Origin: Rhodanobacter glycinis | GTDB taxonomy: Bacteria > Pseudomonadota > Gammaproteobacteria > Xanthomonadales > Rhodanobacteraceae | Reading direction: 5' to 3' | Assembly (NCBI RefSeq): GCF_900114325.1 | Contig: NZ_FOSR01000022.1 | Location: 1-40,864, forward strand | DNA: 40,864 nt | Shown here: piece after piece, positions 33,194 to 40,864 of the stretch | How the letters are laid out: every line of letters starts with the position of its first letter | Position numbering within the stretch: the stretch's first letter is position 1 | The notes under the pieces: generated by a model | Databases searched by the model: none | Told to the model about the DNA's origin: nothing | The model's input: the letters and a program-made list of their open reading frames with translations, nothing else | Program-made: the position numbers and the translations under genes

Positions 33194-35029
33194 ATGGAAG
33201 ACCTGCTGCCCTACTACGAGCGTGAACTGGCATTCCTGCGGCGATATTCGCGGGATTTTGCCGAACGCTATCCGAAGATCGCTGGACGATTGTTGCTGGT
33301 CGGCGACATCAGCGAAGACCCGCATGTCGAGCGACTGATCGAGTCGTTTGCACTGATGGGCGCGCGCATCTCCAAGAAGATCGAGGACGACTACCCCGAG
33401 TTCACCGAGGCGCTGCTGGAAGTGCTTTACCCGCACTACCTGCGCCCGTTTCCCTCCTGCTCGATCGCGCACTTCGATCTCGGCAAGTCCGGGGCGCAGT
33501 TGTCGGCACCGGTATCGATTCCGCGTGGCACCGAACTGTTGTCGCGCCCGGTGCGTGGCGGACCGTGTCGCTTCCGCACTGCCTACGACGTCCATCTCAC
33601 ACCGCTGCGCATTGCCGCAGCGCAATTCCAGCCGGTGGCCCAGGTGCCGCCGCATGTACGCCTGCCGGCGCAGTCGTGTGCACAGATCACGCTGCGTTTC
33701 GAACTGCAGTCCCAGCACGCATCGCTGGGCGCTCTTGGCGTGGAGCGGGCGCGCGTGTTCATCGATGGCGAGCCCTCGTTCTGCGCGGTATTGCGTGACA
33801 CGCTCGCGTTGAAGGTGGATCGCGCCTACGTGGAGGCGGGCGACGGCGGGCGCTGGACGCGCCTGGATGGCAATCCGTTCGCGCCGGTCGGCATGGCCGA
33901 CGACGAGGCGCTGATCGATTACCCGGCGCGTTCGCACCCGGCGTATCGCCTGTTGACCGAACTGTTCGCCTTCCCCGAGAAGTTCGGTTTCTTCGACATC
34001 GACTTGCGCCGCGCTGGTGCCCTCGGTGGCAAGCAGTTCGCGCTGCACCTGATCCTGCGCGACGTGGCTTCCGATTCGGTACCGGCGCGTTTGCTCGAAG
34101 GACTGGCGCCGGCCAACGTGCTGCTTGGCTGCACGCCGGTGGTCAATCTGTTCCAGCAGCATGCCGAGCCGATTCGCGTCACCCACACCAGCACGTCCTA
34201 TCCGGTGGTGGCCGACGCCCGCCGCGCTTACGCCTACGAAGTACACGCGATCGACAGCGTGGCGCGCGTGCAGCAGACCGCGCAAGGCGAGTCCGTCGTC
34301 GAATTCCGCCCGTTCTATTCGTTGCGCCACGGTGAGAATCCCGAGCGAACCGAGCATTACTGGGTGGCTACCCGCAATGATGCGGTGGCCCAGCAGAGCC
34401 CCGGCTACGAGCTGGAGCTGTCGATGGTGGACGTGAATTTCGACCCGGTGACGCCCAAGACCGACGTGCTCAGCCTGGAGCTGACCTGCAGCAATCGCGA
34501 CCTGCCATCGCAGCTGGCCTATGGCGTGCCTGGTGGCGATCTCACCATGGAAGGCGGTTCGGTGGCGCGCAGCATTTCGCTGTTGCGCAAACCTACCGCG
34601 TCGCTGCGTTTCGACACGGGCCGCGGCGCACAGTGGCGACTGATTTCGCACTTGTCGCTGAATCACATCTCGCTGGTCGAAGGGGGCGCCACGGCGTTGA
34701 AGGAAATGCTGCGCCTGTACGACCTGCCGCGCTCGGCTACGTCGGCGCGGCAGATCGACGGCATCGCCAGCCTGGAACACCGAGCCGTGACCACGTGGCT
34801 GCCCGGCCGGCATTTCGCCAGCGTGGCCCGTGGCACGGAAATCCGCATCGGCATCGACGAGGATCATTTCGTCGGTACCGGCATTCATGCGTTCGCGAGC
34901 GTGCTCGACCATTTCTTCGGGCTGTACGTGCACGCCAACAGCTTCACCCAACTTGTCCTGCTGTCCAGTCGCAGCGGCGAGGAACTGATCCGATGTCCGG
35001 CGCGAAGCGGCGAATCGACCCTGGTGTAG
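33194..35029 (+). CDS. tssF: T6SS baseplate protein TssF
   Basis: TssF with TssG forms the baseplate wedge core. In this 611-residue protein the family opening LPYYERELAFLRRYSRDFAERYP is followed by GRLL and DPHVERLIESFALMGARISKKI, and LLEVLYPHYLRPFPS. The later part has IDLRRAGAL and the C-terminal LLSSRSGEELIRCPARSGE. The start is ATG 33194. It overlaps tssG by 37 bases. Confidence 0.96.
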   Translation: MEDLLPYYERELAFLRRYSRDFAERYPKIAGRLLLVGDISEDPHVERLIESFALMGARISKKIEDDYPEFTEALLEVLYPHYLRPFPSCSIAHFDLGKSGAQLSAPVSIPRGTELLSRPVRGGPCRFRTAYDVHLTPLRIAAAQFQPVAQVPPHVRLPAQSCAQITLRFELQSQHASLGALGVERARVFIDGEPSFCAVLRDTLALKVDRAYVEAGDGGRWTRLDGNPFAPVGMADDEALIDYPARSHPAYRLLTELFAFPEKFGFFDIDLRRAGALGGKQFALHLILRDVASDSVPARLLEGLAPANVLLGCTPVVNLFQQHAEPIRVTHTSTSYPVVADARRAYAYEVHAIDSVARVQQTAQGESVVEFRPFYSLRHGENPERTEHYWVATRNDAVAQQSPGYELELSMVDVNFDPVTPKTDVLSLELTCSNRDLPSQLAYGVPGGDLTMEGGSVARSISLLRKPTASLRFDTGRGAQWRLISHLSLNHISLVEGGATALKEMLRLYDLPRSATSARQIDGIASLEHRAVTTWLPGRHFASVARGTEIRIGIDEDHFVGTGIHAFASVLDHFFGLYVHANSFTQLVLLSSRSGEELIRCPARSGESTLV

Positions 35030-36078
35030 CGCAGCGGCTGCTCGACGCGCCGCATCGCTTCCAGTTTTTCCAGGCCGTGCGCGTACTGGAGCACTTGTTC
35101 GTGCGCAACGGTGCGCGTCCGCAGGACGTGGTGACGCGCAAGCTGCGTTTCCGCAACACCTTGTCGATGGGTTTCCCGGCCAGCGAAATCGAGCAGCTGC
35201 GCGCCTATGCCGCGGACGACACGCCGCTGCCGATGTCCGAGGATGGCCAGTCGCCGGCCTGGAATGCGCTGGCGGAAGTCGACCTCACCCCGGCCTTCAT
35301 GGGCATGCTGGGTGGGCGTGGCGTGTTGCCGTACGGCTATACCGAGCAGCTTGGCGAGCGGGAGACCTATCACCGCGACCATGCCGCGCGCGCCTTCCTC
35401 GACATCTTCAACAACCGCGCCATGGCCTTGTTTTACGGCGCGTGGAAGAAGTACCGGCTGGCGTTCCAGTATGAACTGGACAAGCGCGAGCGCTTCCTGC
35501 CGCTGGTAATGTCGCTGGCCGGCATGGGTTCGCCGGCATTGCGTTCACGCCTGGCGGAAGGCGAAGGTGCGGTATTCGACCAGGCCATCGCCTATTACAG
35601 CGCCGGCATCGGCCAGCGCCCGTTGTCCGCGGCCTTCCTGCAGCGCATGTTGCGCGAGTACTTCGACGCCGATATCCGGCTGGAGCAATTCGTGGGTGCG
35701 TGGTACGCGGTGCCCCCCGAACAGCGTTCACGCCTGGGCGAAGGCAATGCCGTGCTCGGCCGCAATGCCTTGTCCGGCGAGCGCGTATGGCAGCGCGACC
35801 TGCGCATGCGCCTGTGGGTCGGTCCGCTGCGGCGCGCGCGTTTCGAGGAATTCCTGCCCGGCGGCAAGGCCTCTGCGGCACTGGCCAAGTGGCTGACCCT
35901 GCTGGGTGGCGACTCACTCGAATACGAAGTGCGCCTGGTGCTGCACAAGGACGACGTGCGTTCCACCGGGCTCACGCCTCTCAACGGCGGCCGGCTTGGC
36001 TGGGATGCCATCGTCAATACCCAGCCCGCGAACGACCATCGCGCCGACGCCAGCTATCTCGTACACACTCTGAACTAA
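34993..36078 (+). CDS. tssG: T6SS baseplate protein TssG
   Basis: This 361-residue partner of TssF carries APHRFQFFQAVRVLEHLF at the N-terminus and LRFRNTLSMGFPASEI, LTPAFMGMLGGRGVLPYGYTE and the HDRAFLDIFNNR-like segment AARAFLDIFNNRAMALFYGAWKKYR. YEVRLVLHKDDV stands near the end, as in the family. I start at ATG 34993, which overlaps the end of tssF; the longer open frame upstream is the same DNA read out of frame with tssF. Confidence 0.94.
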   Translation: MSGAKRRIDPGVAQRLLDAPHRFQFFQAVRVLEHLFVRNGARPQDVVTRKLRFRNTLSMGFPASEIEQLRAYAADDTPLPMSEDGQSPAWNALAEVDLTPAFMGMLGGRGVLPYGYTEQLGERETYHRDHAARAFLDIFNNRAMALFYGAWKKYRLAFQYELDKRERFLPLVMSLAGMGSPALRSRLAEGEGAVFDQAIAYYSAGIGQRPLSAAFLQRMLREYFDADIRLEQFVGAWYAVPPEQRSRLGEGNAVLGRNALSGERVWQRDLRMRLWVGPLRRARFEEFLPGGKASAALAKWLTLLGGDSLEYEVRLVLHKDDVRSTGLTPLNGGRLGWDAIVNTQPANDHRADASYLVHTLN

Positions 36079-36090
36079 GGCACTCACCGG

Positions 36091-38832
36091 ATGAGCATCA
36101 ACCTCAAGACCCTGATCGGCAAACTGGACGATACCTGCCGCCATGCCGCGGAACGCGCCGCCAACCTGTGCATGGCGCGCGGGCATTACGAGGTGGATCT
36201 GGAGCATCTGTTCCTGGCGCTGCTGGAACAGTCGGCCAGCGACTTTGCCGTTATCGCCCGCCACAGCGGCGTGAGCCTGGAACAATTGGAGCGCGACCTC
36301 ACCACCGAGATTTCGCGTTTCCGTGATGGCAATACGCGCACCCCGGTGTTCTCCTCGCGCCTGCCGACGCTGTTCGAGCATGCCTGGCTGATTGCGTCGC
36401 TGGACTCGCACACCACTCGCATTCGCAGCGGTCATCTGCTGCTGGCGCTGCTTACCCAGGCTGAACTGGCGCAACTGGCGCAGCGTGCCTCGGCGCAGTT
36501 CGCACGGTTCAAGCTGGACGAGATCAAGCACGATTTCGCCAAACTCACCCGGGGCTCGAGCGAAGCCGGCGAAAGCGTGGGCTTTGCCGATGCGCAGGCC
36601 GGCGAGGGCGACGAAGGCGATGCTGCGGCACCTGCGCCGAACGCGTTGGGCAAGACGCCCGCGCTGGACCAGTTCACCACCAACCTTACCCAGCGCGCGC
36701 GCGACGGCAAACTCGATCCGGTGGTCGGGCGCGACACCGAGATCCGCCAGGCCATCGACATCCTGATGCGTCGCCGCCAGAACAACCCGATCCTCACCGG
36801 CGAAGCCGGCGTGGGCAAGACCGCCGTGGTCGAAGGCCTGGCCCTGAAGATCGCCGACGGCGACGTCCCGCCGCCGCTGGAGGGAGTCGAGCTGCACACG
36901 CTCGACATGGGCCTGCTGCAGGCCGGTGCCAGCGTGAAAGGCGAGTTCGAAAACCGCCTGAAAAACGTGATCGATGAAGTGAAGAAAAGCCCGAAGCCGA
37001 TCATCCTGTTCATCGACGAGGCGCACACCATGATCGGTGCCGGCGGCTCGGCCGGCCAGAACGACGCGGCAAATCTGCTCAAGCCTGCGCTGGCGCGCGG
37101 CGAGCTGCGTACCATTGCCGCCACCACCTGGGGCGAATACAAGAAGTACTTCGAGAAAGACGCCGCGTTGGCCCGCCGCTTCCAGGTCATCAAGGTCGAA
37201 GAGCCCAGCGAGGAACTGGCCGCCGCGATGTTGCGCGGCATGGTGCCGCTGATGGAAAAGCACTTCAACGTGCGCATTCTCGACGAAGCCGTCACCGAAG
37301 CCTGCCGCCTATCGCATCGCTATATCGCTGGCCGCCAATTGCCGGACAAGGGCGTCAGTGTGCTCGATACCGCTTGCGCCCGCGTGGCGCTGGGGCAGAC
37401 CGCCACGCCCGCCGCGATCGACGACGCACGCAAACAGCTCGCCCGGCTGGCCGCCGAAGTCGGTGCGCTGGAGCGCGAAGAGGCCGCCGGCAGCACGCAT
37501 GACAAGCGCCTTGCTGCGCTGCGAGCGCAGCAAGCCGAGGTGCAAGCGAAGCTGGCGTCCGACGAGCAGCGTTGGGAAGCCGAGCGTGCCGTGGTCGAGC
37601 AGATCAAGGCGTTGCGCAACGAGCTGGAAGCGGGCACCGCCGTCGCACCCGAGGCCACCATCGATACGCCAGTTGCCGAGGCCGACAAACCTGCTGCCGC
37701 AAAGAAGAAGAAAAGCGCGAGCAAGCCTGCCGACGTGCACCCGGGCAAGGCCAAACTGCAGCAACTCTACGACGAGCTGGCCGCACTGCAAGGCGAAGCC
37801 CCGCTGATTCCGATCCAGGTCGACGGCATCGTCATCGCCGAAATCGTCGCCGCGTGGACCGGCATTCCGCTGGGCAAGATGGTGAAGGACGAAATCCGCA
37901 CCGTGCGCCAGTTGAAGCCCGCATTGCAGGCGCGCGTGATCGGCCAGGACCACGCACTCGAAGCCATTGCCCAGCGCGTGCGCACCGCGCGTGCCAACCT
38001 GGAAGACCCGAACAAGCCCAAGGGCGTGTTCCTGTTCGTCGGCCCTTCCGGCGTGGGCAAGACCGAGACCGCCTTGGCACTGGCCGACATTCTCTACGGC
38101 GGCGAGCGCAAGCTCATCACCATCAACATGAGCGAGTACCAGGAAGCCCACACGGTTTCCGGGCTGAAGGGTTCGCCGCCCGGCTACGTCGGTTACGGCG
38201 AAGGCGGCGTGCTTACCGAAGCGGTGCGCCGCAGCCCGTATTCGGTGGTGCTGCTGGACGAAATCGAGAAGGCTCACCCGGACGTGCTGGAGATGTTCTT
38301 CCAGGTGTTCGACAAGGGCGTGATGGATGACGCGGAAGGCCGCGAGATCGACTTCCGCAACACGTTGATCATCCTCACCAGCAACGTCGGTTCGCGCGAG
38401 ATCATGCAGGCCTGCCTCAACAAGCCGGCCGAGGAACTCCCTGATGCCGACGCGCTGGCCGAGCTGCTGCGCCCGGTTTTGTACAAGGCGTTCAAGCCGG
38501 CCTTCCTCGGTCGCATGAAGGTGATTCCGTATTACCCGATCAGCGACGACGTGCTGGCGCAGATCATCCGCCTCAAGCTCGACCGCATCGGCCAGCGCGT
38601 GGCCGCCAACCACCAGGCCGAATTCGCCTGGGACGAGGCGCTGGTGGATGCCGTGCTGGCGCGTTGCACCGAAGTGGATTCGGGCGCGCGCAACGTCGAC
38701 CACATCTTGAACGGCAGCCTGTTGCCCGAGGTGGCCGACAGCGTGCTGGCGCGCATGGCCGAAGGCGGCGCGATCGTCAAGATCAAGGTCGGCGCAGACA
38801 AGCACGGCGCCTTCAAGTATTCGCTGAAGTAA
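36091..38832 (+). CDS. tssH: T6SS AAA+ ATPase TssH (ClpV)
   Basis: ClpV disassembles the contracted TssBC sheath for reuse. This 913-residue Hsp100 protein has an N-terminal Clp-N domain (about 1-160) and a first AAA domain with Walker A GEAGVGKTAV (237-246) and Walker B ILFIDEAHTM. A coiled middle domain (about 440-560) follows. The second AAA has Walker A GPSGVGKTETA (651-661) and Walker B VVLLDEIEKAH. A low-complexity Lys-rich insert (AAAKKKKSASKPAD, about 530) lies before the second AAA. It starts 12 bp after tssG. Confidence 0.97.
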   Translation: MSINLKTLIGKLDDTCRHAAERAANLCMARGHYEVDLEHLFLALLEQSASDFAVIARHSGVSLEQLERDLTTEISRFRDGNTRTPVFSSRLPTLFEHAWLIASLDSHTTRIRSGHLLLALLTQAELAQLAQRASAQFARFKLDEIKHDFAKLTRGSSEAGESVGFADAQAGEGDEGDAAAPAPNALGKTPALDQFTTNLTQRARDGKLDPVVGRDTEIRQAIDILMRRRQNNPILTGEAGVGKTAVVEGLALKIADGDVPPPLEGVELHTLDMGLLQAGASVKGEFENRLKNVIDEVKKSPKPIILFIDEAHTMIGAGGSAGQNDAANLLKPALARGELRTIAATTWGEYKKYFEKDAALARRFQVIKVEEPSEELAAAMLRGMVPLMEKHFNVRILDEAVTEACRLSHRYIAGRQLPDKGVSVLDTACARVALGQTATPAAIDDARKQLARLAAEVGALEREEAAGSTHDKRLAALRAQQAEVQAKLASDEQRWEAERAVVEQIKALRNELEAGTAVAPEATIDTPVAEADKPAAAKKKKSASKPADVHPGKAKLQQLYDELAALQGEAPLIPIQVDGIVIAEIVAAWTGIPLGKMVKDEIRTVRQLKPALQARVIGQDHALEAIAQRVRTARANLEDPNKPKGVFLFVGPSGVGKTETALALADILYGGERKLITINMSEYQEAHTVSGLKGSPPGYVGYGEGGVLTEAVRRSPYSVVLLDEIEKAHPDVLEMFFQVFDKGVMDDAEGREIDFRNTLIILTSNVGSREIMQACLNKPAEELPDADALAELLRPVLYKAFKPAFLGRMKVIPYYPISDDVLAQIIRLKLDRIGQRVAANHQAEFAWDEALVDAVLARCTEVDSGARNVDHILNGSLLPEVADSVLARMAEGGAIVKIKVGADKHGAFKYSLK

Positions 38833-38885
38833 GACCCCGACTGAAGTCACCCACGATTCCGGACATTCGAGCAGGACGCAACGAC

Positions 38886-40864
38886 ATGGCAGCGACGGAC
38901 ATTCTGCAACTTCTCTGGGGCTCGGTACGGCAGAGCAACCGCCTGCTGCGCCTGCATACGCCGCTGGGCAGCGACGTACTGGTGGCCGAGCGGCTGGACG
39001 GCTGGGAGGCGGTGGACCAGGGCGGCTTCCGCTTCGAGCTGAGCGCACTGTCGCCCAACGCCATGCTGCCGCTGGATGCGCTGCTCGGCGCGCCGGTGCT
39101 GGTGGAACTGCTCACCGCCGACTCGCGCACCGACCTGCGCCCGTTTCATGGCCACGTCACCGCGTTCGAGCGCGTGGGCAGCAATGGCGGCATGGCGCGC
39201 TACACCTTGGTGATCGAACCGTGGCTGTCGTTGCTGCATCTTCGTCAGGACAGCTATGCCTTCCACGATGCCAGCGTCATCGAGATCGTCGAGCAGGTGT
39301 TCGGCCATTACACCCAGGGCGTGGTGACGCCGGCCTGGCGCTGGGAGTTGGCCGATCGCTCGGTCTACCTCAAGCGCAGCCTGACCACGCAATACCAGGA
39401 ATCCGACGCCGCCTTCGTCCAGCGTCTGCTGGCCGAGGAGGGCGTGTTCTACTGGTTCGAGCATGCCGGCGATGCCGCTTCGCCCAGCCTGGGCACGCAC
39501 ACCCTGGTGCTGGCCGACAGCAACACCGCGTTCCAGCCCGGCCGTGCCCCCAGCGTGCGTTACCACCGCAGCAACGCCACCGAAAAAGACGACACCATCC
39601 AGCATTGGGCGCCGGCCCGGCGCTGGCAAACCGGTCAACTGGCCCGCGCCAGTTGGGATTACCGCACGCTGTCCACCCGCCCCGCGCAGGCGCAAGTCGA
39701 TGGCCCAGCTGTTGACGCGACCGACGACGACACCGCCGGCCCCTACGCGTGGCCCAACCTCGCCACCGGCCAGCGCCACGCGCAACAACATCTGGATGCG
39801 CGTCACGTCGACTCCGCCTTGATCGACGGCAGCGGCAGCGTGCGCCGTCTCGCACCCGGGCAAAGCTTCCAGCTCGTCGATCATCCCACCCAAACCGCCG
39901 ACGCGCTGGCCTGCCTGCGCGTCGAACACCACGCCCGCAACAACCTCGATGCGGATGTGCAGGGCGCCATCGAAAAAGCGCTCGGCAACGCGATGCAAAC
40001 CCTCCCCCCTGCGGCGACCCCAGGGAGTCCCCTTGCGGGTGTGAGAGGGCAGGGTGAGGGGCGGGTGCTCGCGACAGCCTCCCAAACGAGCCGCGATAAC
40101 GAAGCCAAAAACGGCGACGTCGCCAACGACCACACCCCGCTCTACCAGAACACCTTCATCGCCCTGCCCATCGCGCGCACCTACCGCCCGCACACGCCCG
40201 CTGGCTACGGCCTGCGCCGCCATCCCGTCGCCAGCGTCAGCGGTGCGCAGAGTGCCGTCGTCGTGGGCAATGGCAACCCCATCCACACCGACCGCGACCA
40301 TCGCGTCATCGTGCAACAACACTGGCAGCGTGGCGGCAACGCCGCCAACCGGCTCGATCACCCGCGCGATGCCAACGCTCCCGCCGACGCCAGCGCCGGC
40401 ACCTGGGCGCGCGTCACCACGCCACTGGCCGGCGCTAACTGGGGCAGCGTCGCGTTGCCGCGCGTCGGTCAGGAAGTGTGGCTGGGTTATCTGGAAGGCG
40501 ACATCGACCGCCCCATCGTCATGGCCAGCCTGTACAACGGCCAGGGCAATACGGATGCCCCGTTCAACCAGCAATCCGGCGGCCCCAGCGGCGCCACGGG
40601 CAACGCCGCGGCCTGGTTCACCGGCAACGAGCACGCCGGCGTGCTCTCAGGCTTCAAGAGCCAGGACCTGGCTCAGAGCGCCAGCGGCAGTGGCGGCTAC
40701 CGCCAACTGCGCTTCGACGACACGCCAACCCAAGGCCACGCCCAGCTCGCCACCACCGATTACGAAAGTGCCCTCACCCTCGGCCACTTCAAGCATCTGG
40801 ACGATAACCAGCGCGCGGCCGATCTTGGCTACGGCGCGGCCCTGTCCACGCTGGCGCAAGGCGC
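38886..40864 (+). CDS. vgrG: T6SS spike protein VgrG, 3' end beyond the window
   Basis: VgrG trimers tip the Hcp tube. The visible 659 codons include the gp27-like region with LLRLHTPLGSDVLVAERL, YQESDAAFVQRLLAEEGVFYWFEH and a gp5 OB-fold region. The OB-fold region has HRVIVQQHWQRGG, GTWARVTTPLAGANWGSVALPRVGQEVWLGYLEGDIDRP. The start of a DUF2345-like tail (QLRFDDTPTQGHAQL) follows. Residues about 372-400 are encoded by a dispersed intergenic repeat that is in frame. The gene continues past 40864, so any C-terminal effector part is unseen. It lies 53 bp after tssH. Confidence 0.95.
   Translation, partial: MAATDILQLLWGSVRQSNRLLRLHTPLGSDVLVAERLDGWEAVDQGGFRFELSALSPNAMLPLDALLGAPVLVELLTADSRTDLRPFHGHVTAFERVGSNGGMARYTLVIEPWLSLLHLRQDSYAFHDASVIEIVEQVFGHYTQGVVTPAWRWELADRSVYLKRSLTTQYQESDAAFVQRLLAEEGVFYWFEHAGDAASPSLGTHTLVLADSNTAFQPGRAPSVRYHRSNATEKDDTIQHWAPARRWQTGQLARASWDYRTLSTRPAQAQVDGPAVDATDDDTAGPYAWPNLATGQRHAQQHLDARHVDSALIDGSGSVRRLAPGQSFQLVDHPTQTADALACLRVEHHARNNLDADVQGAIEKALGNAMQTLPPAATPGSPLAGVRGQGEGRVLATASQTSRDNEAKNGDVANDHTPLYQNTFIALPIARTYRPHTPAGYGLRRHPVASVSGAQSAVVVGNGNPIHTDRDHRVIVQQHWQRGGNAANRLDHPRDANAPADASAGTWARVTTPLAGANWGSVALPRVGQEVWLGYLEGDIDRPIVMASLYNGQGNTDAPFNQQSGGPSGATGNAAAWFTGNEHAGVLSGFKSQDLAQSASGSGGYRQLRFDDTPTQGHAQLATTDYESALTLGHFKHLDDNQRAADLGYGAALSTLAQG
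40000..40080 (+). repeat. dispersed repeat copy 3, inserted in frame in vgrG
   Basis: The bases ccctcccccctgcgg near 40000 and gggtgaggggcgggtgctcgc at 40052-40072 belong to the same family as 14783-14835 and 17627-17660. The exact 21-bp reverse complement of 14783-14803 is here. The frame remains open through it, with AGA and GGG codons otherwise rare in this window. It adds about 29 residues between the gp27-like and OB-fold regions. Confidence 0.72.

Overview
The window is a high-GC stretch of a gammaproteobacterial chromosome. It most resembles the Xanthomonadales, especially Rhodanobacter/Dyella-like bacteria. This placement is inferred from gene order (def / LysM protein / dprA / topA / tsaC), a topoisomerase I that ends in GRFGPY-type repeats plus a Lys/Ala tail, and several REP-like repeat families typical of that group. 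No rRNA, tRNA, CRISPR array or intact insertion sequence was seen.

Positions 1-13000 are mainly an envelope-polysaccharide (LPS core / O-antigen) region. It holds an LpxL-family acyltransferase, a small TPR protein, two ArnT/PMT-like glycosyltransferases (1594-3321 and 10867-12603), a CDP-glycerol glycerophosphotransferase-like protein and a WaaE-like glycosyltransferase. It also holds an O-antigen-ligase-like membrane protein, a UDP-glucuronate decarboxylase-like epimerase, two GT2 enzymes and a GT4-like enzyme. Many neighbours overlap by 1-4 bases, indicating translational coupling. A 192-bp MITE-like element and REP-like inverted repeats lie between some genes.

Positions 12650-25334 are housekeeping. 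On the minus strand def, fmt, [antitoxin, PIN toxin], rsmB read in one direction, with a toxin-antitoxin pair inserted between fmt and rsmB and coupled to rsmB by a GTGA overlap. On the plus strand are a LysM protein, dprA, topA, tsaC, an AMP-dependent ligase and purD.

Positions 25486-40864 are a type VI secretion system (T6SS) cluster. The membrane-complex/baseplate genes tssJ, tssK and tssL are on the minus strand. Diverging from them on the plus strand are a TPR lipoprotein, tssB, tssC, hcp, tssE, a small Tlde1/DUF2778-like gene, tssF, tssG, tssH(clpV) and a vgrG cut by the window end. tssM, tssA and a PAAR gene are not in the window. The most interesting points are: the Tlde1-like protein has Gly where this family is expected to have its catalytic Cys, and no clear immunity gene follows it; a dispersed intergenic repeat sits in frame inside vgrG, and another copy supplies the end of fmt; hcp is bracketed by two hairpins, one with a 13-bp perfect stem; and a DUF1778-type antitoxin is paired with a PIN toxin behind a palindromic operator.
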